Shown: one piece after another, positions 42,951 through 50,807 of the stretch | Layout: each line of letters starts with the position of its first letter | Numbering within the stretch: position 1 is the stretch's first letter | Source: Leptospiraceae bacterium | Lineage (GTDB): Bacteria > Spirochaetota > Leptospiria > Leptospirales > Leptospiraceae | DNA length: 64,000 nucleotides | Assembly: GCA_024233875.1 (NCBI GenBank) | Contig: JACKPB010000004.1 | Coordinates: 62,001 to 126,000, forward strand | Reading direction: 5' to 3' | Made by a program: the position numbers and the translations under genes | Notes under the pieces: model-generated | Told to the model about the DNA's origin: nothing | The model's database searches: none | The model's input: the letters and a program-made list of their open reading frames with translations, nothing else

Positions 42951-44202
42951 AGGATATTTCGTCGGCTTCCATTTTTCTTCCCAATTGAATTAGAGTTTTT
43001 CTTCTTAAAAGATGGTAATCATGGAGAAGGTTTCTATCCTGAATCGCCTGTTTGGGGGCTCCGGCTCTGTCATCTATCTTACGAATATCATTCATCATTT
43101 TCTGCAAGATAGTCAGTGCAAGTTTATTGTCGCCTTTTTGAAGGAAGCATCTTACTCTGTAGAGGTTGGCTTCAAAAACAAGTGCATTGTAGAAATTGTT
43201 TTTATCGGTTTGAATTTCTGACATATTTTCGGATGCGGCTGCTGCTGAAAACTCCAAGAGGGCACGGTCAAGATACTTCGGTTCTCTCTGACTCATTTCA
43301 AAAAGAAGTATTCCCCGTTTGAGGCGAAAATTTTTCTCATGAAATCTCTGTCTGGGGTCTGTGGTATTTGTATAAAAAAATAGGATTTTTTCATAAATCA
43401 GATCCGATTCTTTGGGCGAAATCTTTTCAAATCCGGTGTCTTTGAGAAGCTTGATCAAGCCTTCTATATAATCTGTTGTGCTGATAGGAGCTTTCCCGGA
43501 TTTGATGTGTGCTAGGACCTGGGAAAATTTTTGTTTTTCTGTTTTTCCCCGCATTTCCTTTTTGATGTCTTTGTTCTTATAGATTTCTTTTTCTGCATAG
43601 GTCTCGGTATTCAAGATAAAAGTGGAGAATGCAAGAATCGCCTCTTCAGGACGGCAGACGGCTGCACTGACCTGTTGGATTCGTTTTGCAATCAAAAACT
43701 CGGGTCCGGAATAATTCAGAGCTCTTTTGTAGTAGTCGAGGGCTTCGAGCAAACTTTCTTCATGTTCCTTCCATTTTTCTCCGGGATCAAAAGTATGGGG
43801 TAGGGCACTCCGATTGTGACCATTGGGCTGAAGTCGGGAGGGATCTTCACTCCATTGTTCGTTTTTTTCATACCAGGTGGGGTTCTTTAGGATTTCGTCT
43901 CTTTTTCCTGACTTTTTGTAGAACTCGCAAACGTTTTGCATTCTGTTTAAGAATGGCTCTACATTTCGGTTCCATTCTTCTTCGTTTGCCGGTTTCTCAT
44001 CGAGAAATTCATTCGCTAAAATCTTATCAGCCTTATCCATAAATTTTTTCATGATCTTGGGGCGATAGCCGATTGGAGAGACAAAAAGGGAGTATTTCTC
44101 AAAGAGAGTGTCTCTTTCGGAGTAGATATAGGGTAAGGCGAAAGCCCAAAAAATTAGAACAGTCAGAATGTATTTTAGGTTTTCTCTGATGATTTTTTTC
44201 AA
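42943..44202 (-). CDS. Membrane-anchored helical protein, unknown
   Basis: 419 residues. One N-terminal helix (LKYILTVLIFWAFALPYIYS) acts as a signal anchor; the rest is helical and charged, with TPR-like stretches such as LLEALDYYKRALNYSGPEFL and DRALLEFSAAAASENMSEIQ. Expected to face the periplasm. No family recognised. Its stop overlaps the start of the cysteine desulfurase gene, so the two are coupled, though no functional link is obvious. Confidence 0.65.
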   Translation of the reverse strand: MKKIIRENLKYILTVLIFWAFALPYIYSERDTLFEKYSLFVSPIGYRPKIMKKFMDKADKILANEFLDEKPANEEEWNRNVEPFLNRMQNVCEFYKKSGKRDEILKNPTWYEKNEQWSEDPSRLQPNGHNRSALPHTFDPGEKWKEHEESLLEALDYYKRALNYSGPEFLIAKRIQQVSAAVCRPEEAILAFSTFILNTETYAEKEIYKNKDIKKEMRGKTEKQKFSQVLAHIKSGKAPISTTDYIEGLIKLLKDTGFEKISPKESDLIYEKILFFYTNTTDPRQRFHEKNFRLKRGILLFEMSQREPKYLDRALLEFSAAAASENMSEIQTDKNNFYNALVFEANLYRVRCFLQKGDNKLALTILQKMMNDIRKIDDRAGAPKQAIQDRNLLHDYHLLRRKTLIQLGRKMEADEISYD

Positions 44203-44365
44203 GATTTGTACCGACCTTTTTAATCCTTCGGAAGAAATCCCCGGAATCTGAAAAAGAAAGCGTCTACGAAAGCTATCTCAATACATGAAAAAAAAGACTA
44301 CTGAAAAATCTTTTCAGGAAAGAAAATGTTGTGGAAAGAGAGAGTTACCTATCTAAATTGCGAAT

Positions 44366-46402
44366 ATGTATTTACTATACAATAGATTCTTCTTTCCCTG
44401 CTTCCGATCGGGAAGCATTTTTAGGATTTCATTCTTTCTTGTTTTTCTTTTTACGACAATCCACGCCGATGGAATTGATAAGAAACAATATCGTTGTGAA
44501 TACACTCCTGAAAATGGAGAATCCGAAGAAGTCTATCCGGATTTCTATCTATCCCTAGCATTGAATTCACAGAGCCTCGGTCTCCGCGCCCGAAAACAGG
44601 CTGACAAAGAGATCGCTCACAAAGAAGCAATCAAACACTTCGACGCCTACATTTCCTGTTTGAACTCAATCAATTTTTCTGTATCCGCCCTAACTTATTT
44701 CAATCGGGGTCTAAGTTACTATGAACTTAGGGATTGGGACAAGGTTTCTGAAAATCTAGATTTGGCTCTGGATCAGGATTCCCGTTTGAGGGACGCGGTC
44801 TATCTAAAAGCGAGAATCCTTCTGAAAAATAAGAAAAAAGAAGAAGCTATGAAACTACTGGAGGATTCGATTTCCTTTTTTGATCAGGATTCCGATATCC
44901 TCTTTACTCTGGGCGGAGTGAGTGCCGAACTCAATCTCTATTCCAAAGCACTTCTCTACTTCGGTTCCCTTTGGAACAATATCCAGAAGAGAGAAGGGGA
45001 CATCCGATACAGACCCTATGTCTTGAAGAATATGGCAGACCTCCACAGCAAAAAAGGAGATCTCACCAGATCTATTTATTACCTCAAGCAGTATTTGAAA
45101 TTTCGACCCACAGATGAAGACTCCTCCTTTCAATTGGCGAATCTCTACAGTCAGACCGGAAATTTTAAAGAAGCCAGGATCATTCTTCAGGACCTTCAGG
45201 AAAAGAATCCCCGTAACAATATGTACTACTATCTAATGGCCGAAATCTACTTCATAGAAAATCGAAATGAGGCTCATAGATACTTTTCTTTCTTGAATGA
45301 GAAAGGGATTCTCCAAAAAAACAAATACCTGACTCAATTGTATAAGGTTTTACAGGGGAAGTATCCGGAAGTAAAACCTTATTTTGAAGATCTAGCCCTG
45401 AAAAGTAGAAATCGTCTGACGATTTATATCTCTCTGGCCTACATCTACAATCGTCTCGGACCGGATGAGGGCTATACTGAGAGTCTAAAGAGGGCATCTA
45501 TGATTGCTCAGGCGTACAAGCAACAAAACCTCTCTATTCTTTACTCAAAGAAATTCATAGAGATAGCCAAAAAAAAGAAAGAGTTCGAGAAAGACATCCC
45601 TATGCAACTCAATTACATCTCTTCCTGCTATGAAGAATTGAACTCACCCCATCTGGCACTTTTGAATGTAAGAGAAGCGATTCGATTGACTAAGGATGAA
45701 AAAGAAAAGAATTTATTCCAACTCCATGAGGCGAACATTCTGAGGAGTCCGGGACTCAAAAGATACAAAGAATCGATTCAGTTGCTGCATGGCATTCTGG
45801 ATTCAGAACCGGATATGGCAGCCGTCTATCATTCTCTGGGTTTGAGTTACTTTGTTATGGAAAAGTATAGAGAAAGCGTGGATTACTTTACAAGGGCTAT
45901 AGAGTTGGATGATAAAAATCCATCCTATTATTACTTTAGAGCCAACGCGTATGAAAAGATCGGCTATATGGAGGATACAATTGTAGATTTGAAAAAAATC
46001 ATGGAATTGGATCCCGGAAACTCCCTCTCCTACAATTACTTAGGATATCTCTATGCAGAAAAAAATATAGAACTTGAGGAATCTCTAAAATTAATCCGGA
46101 AGGCTCTGGATCTGGAACCGGACAATGCCGCCTATCAGGACAGTCTGGGTTGGGTATACTATCGATTTGAGAAATATGAAGAAGCTCTCCACCACCTTCA
46201 ATTGGCGAGACAACTTATGGAAGAAAAAAAGGAAGAAGATCCCACCGTTTATGATCATCTCGGTGATGTTCATCTAAAGCTAAACGAAGCCAATTCAGCC
46301 AGGGAAAATTGGGATCGGGCCATTCTTCTATTCAAAGATAAGAAAGACCAAATGAAAGTGAAAGAAAAGCTAAAGAAACTGAATAAAAATCCAAAACCAT
46401 AG
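44366..46402 (+). CDS. Large exported TPR protein
   Basis: 678 residues with an N-terminal signal peptide (FRISFFLVFLFTTIHA) and around 12-15 TPR units over the whole mature protein, for example AAVYHSLGLSYFVMEKYRES, PSYYYFRANAYEKIGYMEDT and NSLSYNYLGYLYAEKNIELE. The C-terminal half resembles the TPR proteins (BamD/LapB-like repeats) used in envelope assembly. The lipoprotein gene 9 bases downstream and this gene look like an operon. The 163-base divergent gap 44203-44365 should hold promoters for both directions. Confidence 0.88.
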   Translation: MYLLYNRFFFPCFRSGSIFRISFFLVFLFTTIHADGIDKKQYRCEYTPENGESEEVYPDFYLSLALNSQSLGLRARKQADKEIAHKEAIKHFDAYISCLNSINFSVSALTYFNRGLSYYELRDWDKVSENLDLALDQDSRLRDAVYLKARILLKNKKKEEAMKLLEDSISFFDQDSDILFTLGGVSAELNLYSKALLYFGSLWNNIQKREGDIRYRPYVLKNMADLHSKKGDLTRSIYYLKQYLKFRPTDEDSSFQLANLYSQTGNFKEARIILQDLQEKNPRNNMYYYLMAEIYFIENRNEAHRYFSFLNEKGILQKNKYLTQLYKVLQGKYPEVKPYFEDLALKSRNRLTIYISLAYIYNRLGPDEGYTESLKRASMIAQAYKQQNLSILYSKKFIEIAKKKKEFEKDIPMQLNYISSCYEELNSPHLALLNVREAIRLTKDEKEKNLFQLHEANILRSPGLKRYKESIQLLHGILDSEPDMAAVYHSLGLSYFVMEKYRESVDYFTRAIELDDKNPSYYYFRANAYEKIGYMEDTIVDLKKIMELDPGNSLSYNYLGYLYAEKNIELEESLKLIRKALDLEPDNAAYQDSLGWVYYRFEKYEEALHHLQLARQLMEEKKEEDPTVYDHLGDVHLKLNEANSARENWDRAILLFKDKKDQMKVKEKLKKLNKNPKP

Positions 46403-46411
46403 GGGACAAAA

Positions 46412-47242
46412 TTGTACAAATCAAAAAGTTTGAATTTCATCTCTGTTATTTTTCTCTTTGTTTTAATTTCATTCTATAATGGATGCACAACTCCTCAGGA
46501 AACAGAGGGAAATGAGACGGTAGAATTCGAATCAACTGCAGATGAAAACGGCTTCCAAAAATCAGGTTCCAAGAAGACTTTGCCTTTTCTGGATTTTGTG
46601 AAAGAGTTGGAAGCTTCCTCCGATTCTTTCCAGGGAGATTTCTCCCTAAAGATCACTAGATACGACACTCCCGAGAAACTCAATGTAAATGGGAAAATTT
46701 TTTTTGAGAAAGAGGGTAGAAAACTCAAGATTCAGTTGATGGATCCTTTCTTTGGGATGATTATTTCCCAAATTCTGGCAGATCCCAACACAATCCGAAT
46801 CAAATCTTCCGGGGCAAGTTCCATCCATTCCCAAGAAATGTCCGATCTAACTATAAAAGATCCTCAAACTCAAAAGAACTTTCGGATTCCTTTTCCTGTT
46901 CTCTTTCAAACAATAGCTCTAAATTTTACTGAAGACTTTCAAAAGAAAGATACCTTGATCCATCCGGAAGATAAGAAAGTAAAGCTCCAAAAGTCCGGAG
47001 ATGAATACTTCTATACCTTCTATGAGGGTGGGTTGGACTCATTGGAGTATATTTCTAAAGAAAAAAGTCTTCAGGCCAAGACTAAGGTATCCGAATCTGC
47101 CAAAAAGGGAGCGCATCCTCCTGAAAAACTTCTGACCCGAGTGACAGATGCACAAACCGGAAAAGATTTGTCACTGGTGGAAACCCGAATCAAGAACATA
47201 AAAAAGATGTCCAAGATTCCGGACTCAACCTTTCGATTCTAA
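46412..47242 (+). CDS. LolA/LolB-like lipoprotein
   Basis: Begins at a TTG with AGGGG about 5 bases upstream. Lipobox FYNGC near residue 25. The mature part carries a half-barrel pattern like LolA/LolB or DUF4292 proteins (SSDSFQGDFSLKITRYDTPE; KLKIQLMDPFFGMIISQIL; ISKEKSLQAKTK). Such folds carry lipids or lipoproteins through the periplasm. With the TPR protein before it, an outer-membrane assembly role is plausible but unproven. Its 3' end overlaps the lipB gene on the other strand by 18 bases. Confidence 0.6.
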   Translation: MYKSKSLNFISVIFLFVLISFYNGCTTPQETEGNETVEFESTADENGFQKSGSKKTLPFLDFVKELEASSDSFQGDFSLKITRYDTPEKLNVNGKIFFEKEGRKLKIQLMDPFFGMIISQILADPNTIRIKSSGASSIHSQEMSDLTIKDPQTQKNFRIPFPVLFQTIALNFTEDFQKKDTLIHPEDKKVKLQKSGDEYFYTFYEGGLDSLEYISKEKSLQAKTKVSESAKKGAHPPEKLLTRVTDAQTGKDLSLVETRIKNIKKMSKIPDSTFRF

Positions 47243-47857
47243 TTTTTTAAAAAACTCCTGAATGAATTTTTGAATGAACCTATCCTTAAGACCCGGTTCC
47301 AATTTCAGACTGGATATAGAGATCATATCCCCTGCTTGACCTCCGCAGGGGTGGATGTACTGAAAAGTTTCCAGAGAATTGGAAATATTGAAACCAGCTC
47401 CAAAACTGGTAAAAAAAGACTTGAAAGTAATCCCGAAGGATACCAGTTTTTTCTCATAGGGTGTAGAGACATAGAGCCCCGGCTTTTCGGGATTGTCCGA
47501 CACTTCGAGTCCCCATGTTTTTTGGATAGAAAAAGATAGGGAATTTCGAAAGATACCGATATAATCTGTAACACTCAGGTTTCTTTTCTTTAAGTCCAGA
47601 TGTGGATAGATGACCAGTTGACCCGGTTCATGGGCAGTGAAGTCGCCTCCTCGGTTCACCTTAAGAAAAGAAATCTTTTGTCTTTCTAATTGTGACAAAG
47701 AAACCAGGAGATTTTCTTCATTGGCAGAAGTTCCCGAAGTGATGGTAGCCGGATGTTCAAGAAAAATCAGGCTTTCCTTCCTCTTCGTGCGGGATTTTTC
47801 CTGAAACTCCAGGTATCTTGAATATAGGACAGGAGAATGGCAGATCAGGGTTTTCAT
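47225..47857 (-). CDS. lipB: Octanoyltransferase
   Basis: Moves the octanoyl chain from acyl carrier protein to lipoate-dependent enzymes, the first step of lipoate synthesis. Family blocks: FLEHPATITSGTSA, NRGGDFTAHEPGQLVIYPHL (the usual HGPGQ reads HEPGQ), the catalytic Lys in EKKLVSFGI, and the catalytic Cys in YIHPCGGQAGD. Length 210 is normal. Only 20 bases separate its start from the divergent gene at 47878. lipA is not in the window. Confidence 0.92.
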   Translation of the reverse strand: MKTLICHSPVLYSRYLEFQEKSRTKRKESLIFLEHPATITSGTSANEENLLVSLSQLERQKISFLKVNRGGDFTAHEPGQLVIYPHLDLKKRNLSVTDYIGIFRNSLSFSIQKTWGLEVSDNPEKPGLYVSTPYEKKLVSFGITFKSFFTSFGAGFNISNSLETFQYIHPCGGQAGDMISISSLKLEPGLKDRFIQKFIQEFFKKLESKG

Positions 47858-47877
47858 TCTTTTGGAAAGTGATTCTT

Positions 47878-48402
47878 ATGGAAAAATTAAAGCAAGTGAT
47901 TTCTTTTATCTTACAGCATTCCCAATCGGGTAGGTCGAGGATTGATCTTTCCAAACTGGTCTATTATATAGATTCTGTATTTTTTCAGCACTACGGGAAG
48001 ACGATAACATCTGAAAGATATGTCCATCTCGAAGACTGTCCCCAACCCCTCAGATTTCATGAAGCTTTGATTTCACTTCTTTCGAATAAAAAAGCAGAGA
48101 TTCGAATCTCTGTACAATTGGAAAGAATGGGAGGATTTTTGGTCTTTTCCTTACCTTCCGAACCTGAGAAATTGGATAGAGATGAGGTTAGGATTTGCAA
48201 AAAAGTCTTAAGCGTATTTCCGGGACCGGTTCGGGATGAGAATTTGCATTATCCGAATCTTTATGAAAACTATGTAATCACTCCGATTTTCAATGAAATT
48301 CTTTTAAATTCGAAGACGATAAATACTAAAATTCATGTTCTCAGGAAAAAAAGTCTTTTAACTTTATCAGGAAAATTATTTAGGGTATTATACGAAGAAT
48401 AA
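47878..48402 (+). CDS. Panacea (DUF4065)-like protein
   Basis: About 174 residues from the ATG at 47878, which has GGAAAG about 8 bases upstream; an earlier TTG at 47818 would run across the lipB start. The segment IDLSKLVYYIDSVFFQHYGK followed by a short spacer and CPQP resembles the KLLYY...GP pattern of Panacea/SocA-like proteins, used as antitoxins or protease adaptors. The match is partial. panD is 22 bases downstream. Confidence 0.45.
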   Translation: MEKLKQVISFILQHSQSGRSRIDLSKLVYYIDSVFFQHYGKTITSERYVHLEDCPQPLRFHEALISLLSNKKAEIRISVQLERMGGFLVFSLPSEPEKLDRDEVRICKKVLSVFPGPVRDENLHYPNLYENYVITPIFNEILLNSKTINTKIHVLRKKSLLTLSGKLFRVLYEE

Positions 48403-48424
48403 TACGTGATGCAGGATTGACATT

Positions 48425-48781
48425 ATGATGATCACAGTATGCAAAAGTAAAATCCATAGAGCTACAGTAACTGAGGCAAATCTTCATTATGCCGGTAGCC
48501 TTACCGTAGATATGGATCTCATGGATGCGGCCAAAATGATACCCTACCAGCAGGTGAGTGTAGTGAATGTCAATAATGGCGCCCGTCTAGAGACCTATCT
48601 GATTGAAGGGAAAAGAGGTTCCGGAACGATTTGTTTGAATGGAGCTGCAGCACGATTGGGACATGAAGGTGATCTGATCATCATCATTGCGTATGGAATA
48701 GTGGATGAAAAAGAAGTTCCTACTAATTTTTCGCCAATAGTTGTCCACGTAGATGAGAAAAATAAAATTAAAAATATTTGA
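48425..48781 (+). CDS. panD: Aspartate 1-decarboxylase
   Basis: Makes beta-alanine for pantothenate and CoA. The pyruvoyl-forming cleavage site is the Gly-Ser in NLHYAGSLTVDMDLM (Ser about 26). MITVCKSKIHRATVTEA at the start, and SGTICLNGAAARLGHEGDLI and IIIIAYG further on, complete the family pattern. Full length (118). An A/T-rich 96-base gap follows. Confidence 0.97.
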   Translation: MMITVCKSKIHRATVTEANLHYAGSLTVDMDLMDAAKMIPYQQVSVVNVNNGARLETYLIEGKRGSGTICLNGAAARLGHEGDLIIIIAYGIVDEKEVPTNFSPIVVHVDEKNKIKNI

Positions 48782-48841
48782 TTCTTTACGACTGGATTGG
48801 AAAATTGAACCAAAACCCTAATTTTTCTCAGGGTCTTATAC

Positions 48842-48860
48842 GATAATGATAATAATAAAA
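48842..48860 (+). promoter_or_regulatory. Fur-box-like sequence before the exported protein gene
   Basis: GATAATGATAATAATAAAA matches the classic 19-base Fur consensus at about 15 positions, including the whole first 12 bases. It lies 18 bases before the start at 48878. The region is A/T-rich, so a chance match is possible. A short hairpin (ACCCT with AGGGT, about 48815-48836) lies just upstream. Confidence 0.35.
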
Positions 48861-48877
48861 AAAATGGATGAGAATCG

Positions 48878-49762
48878 ATGAAACAATTTCTATCTACCCT
48901 ACTGGTATTGATTCTGGCCTCCCACTTGTATGCAGAGGGAGAGCAACCTGCAGAAAATAAGAGTACTGCAGCACCTCAGGAAGAAACTACTGAGCAAGCA
49001 GAAGCTAGAAAAAAAGCTCGAAGAAAAGAGATTTATGAAACAACGAAAGACCTTCAAGTCCTTCCTACTCCGGATCCTTTACTGAAAGTAAAAAACATCA
49101 ACTACCTCAGAAACTATGCAAGTAGTGGAAGGGGAGAGTTTTTGAATATTTCTTTTGATCTGGATTACACAGGTCAAGAAACAAAAGAATATCTCGTTTA
49201 TGTTTTAGCGCTGAATGAAGAGATTGCTGAGGTTCCCTATGAATCCAAATGGAGATCCAAAGATCCTCAAAAGAATATCAAGCTCATCAGATTTCAAAAA
49301 TTGTCTCCCGAACCGATTGAACCCAAAGCTGTTCTCGGGGAAAAATCCGCACAGGATTATGACAATTTAAAAATGGCTTCCATTCTAAACAACACCCTGA
49401 ACCGAGAATTTGAGCCCACACTTGAGCAATACGTTGACTATTTGACTAAGAATCCGGACAAAGCTCTCAAAGTAAAAGTGTATGGTGATGAAGCTCCCGC
49501 TCCGGCTGAATCAAACCTTTCCAATATTGAAGTCAAACAGGATGAAAGAGATCGAGACGTAAACTACGCTACAGACAACCACACTTACAGTATTCTTGCT
49601 AGTAAGTTCAAAACTGTAGTAACAACACACCACTTCTCAAAATATAGAAACGATTTCAGATTTTTTAACAAAGTTGTTGTTTTGGTCTTTGATCCATCCA
49701 GACCAAATCAGAAATTAATACACCGTTCCATCCAATCTATCAAGAAACCTAAAGTTAAGTAA
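48878..49762 (+). CDS. Exported protein, unknown
   Basis: 294 residues with a clear signal peptide (FLSTLLVLILASHLYA). A charged Glu/Ala/Lys-rich linker (about 20-55) leads to a beta-rich domain (about 70-175; GEFLNISFDLDYTGQETKEY, EYLVYVLALNEEIAE) and a more helical end. No family recognised with confidence. The size and secretion are like several Leptospira-specific periplasmic proteins. A Fur-box-like site precedes it and a terminator follows, so it is probably transcribed alone. Confidence 0.7.
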   Translation: MKQFLSTLLVLILASHLYAEGEQPAENKSTAAPQEETTEQAEARKKARRKEIYETTKDLQVLPTPDPLLKVKNINYLRNYASSGRGEFLNISFDLDYTGQETKEYLVYVLALNEEIAEVPYESKWRSKDPQKNIKLIRFQKLSPEPIEPKAVLGEKSAQDYDNLKMASILNNTLNREFEPTLEQYVDYLTKNPDKALKVKVYGDEAPAPAESNLSNIEVKQDERDRDVNYATDNHTYSILASKFKTVVTTHHFSKYRNDFRFFNKVVVLVFDPSRPNQKLIHRSIQSIKKPKVK

Positions 49763-49768
49763 TCTTTC

Positions 49769-49800
49769 AAAAGAGCTCCGATCATGGAGCTCTTTTTCTT
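49769..49800 (+). terminator. Rho-independent terminator
   Basis: AAAAGAGCTCC and GGAGCTCTTTT form a perfect 11-base stem with a 6-base loop and a following T-rich stretch. It closes the exported-protein gene at 49762. Confidence 0.92.
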
Positions 49801-49856
49801 CCCATTTCACAAATTTTTCTTTCTCTTTCCCCCATTTCTCAATTCTAATAGATTGT

Positions 49857-50804
49857 ATGAAAAATGTATTTTCTATTATGAAATTTTCCTTAGTTTTACT
49901 ATTCTTTTTTGTATCCAACTGTATTTCTATAGCCACTGAAGTAAGACCGGATACTGTTGGGCTTTTATGGGATTCGGCTGAAGGTAAGCTTTCTACCCTC
50001 GAGCAGGGGAGATATTTCTTTTTCTCACCTTCCAAAAAGGTCATCATCTATCCAACACGATGGGAAAATCATAGGGAAGCAGTGGATGTGATCACACAGG
50101 ACGATCTTCATATCGATGTGGTTGCATCGATTATAGTAAGACCAATTCGTAAGGATGTTTACAAATTGCATCTCGAGATTGGCCATGAGTACTACAGTAA
50201 TATAATCAGATCTGAATTTCGAACATCGATCCGTAATGTTTTAGCAGGCTATCCAATGATCCAGATCCCTAAAAAATCACCCGATATCGAAAAAGAGATT
50301 CGGGATGCTGTAGCTCAAAAGATCAAAGGCAAGTATGTCGAAGTCACAGATGTCAATATTGATGACATCAATTTGAGTCAGGAAATTTTGAAAACCATCG
50401 AACTCAAGCTGAAAAAGCAACAACAACTGGAGACAATGAAGTATGAGGAAAAGCTCCAGGAAAAGGAATTTGAATTAGCCAAAAAAAAGGCTCAAAGTGA
50501 AGCCGATGCTGAATTCTATAGGGCAGAAAAAGAAGGAGAAATAGCAAAACTTAAGGCGAAGAGGGATGCTGAAACTGAAATCATTTTAGCTGAAGCTCAT
50601 GCTACAGCTCAGAAACTGATCAATTCTAATCTAACCGATAAATATTTGAAACTAAAGGCTCTTGAGAGCAATTTCAAAGCCTTTGAAAGTCCCAATTCAA
50701 AAGTTATTTTCATTCCTGTCGGAAAAGACGGTCTTCCTGTCTTTGTGAACATGAACGACAAACTTTTTATGGATACCGGAGAGAGCAGTCCAAAAAAGAA
50801 ATGA
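49857..50804 (+). CDS. SPFH/band-7 domain lipoprotein
   Basis: A prohibitin-like fold: N-terminal band-7 domain (about 25-180; DDLHIDVVASIIVRPIRKDV, RSEFRTSIRNVLAGYPMIQI) and a long coiled coil (about 185-265, rich in Lys, Glu and Ala) that would drive ring formation. The N-terminus carries a lipobox-like sequence (VLLFFFVSNC), so the protein should be lipid-anchored and periplasmic, unlike usual SPFH proteins tethered by an N-terminal helix. Partner NfeD or FtsH genes are not adjacent. Stops 3 bases from the recG stop on the opposite strand. Confidence 0.85.
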   Translation: MKNVFSIMKFSLVLLFFFVSNCISIATEVRPDTVGLLWDSAEGKLSTLEQGRYFFFSPSKKVIIYPTRWENHREAVDVITQDDLHIDVVASIIVRPIRKDVYKLHLEIGHEYYSNIIRSEFRTSIRNVLAGYPMIQIPKKSPDIEKEIRDAVAQKIKGKYVEVTDVNIDDINLSQEILKTIELKLKKQQQLETMKYEEKLQEKEFELAKKKAQSEADAEFYRAEKEGEIAKLKAKRDAETEIILAEAHATAQKLINSNLTDKYLKLKALESNFKAFESPNSKVIFIPVGKDGLPVFVNMNDKLFMDTGESSPKKK

Positions 50805-50807
50805 GTT

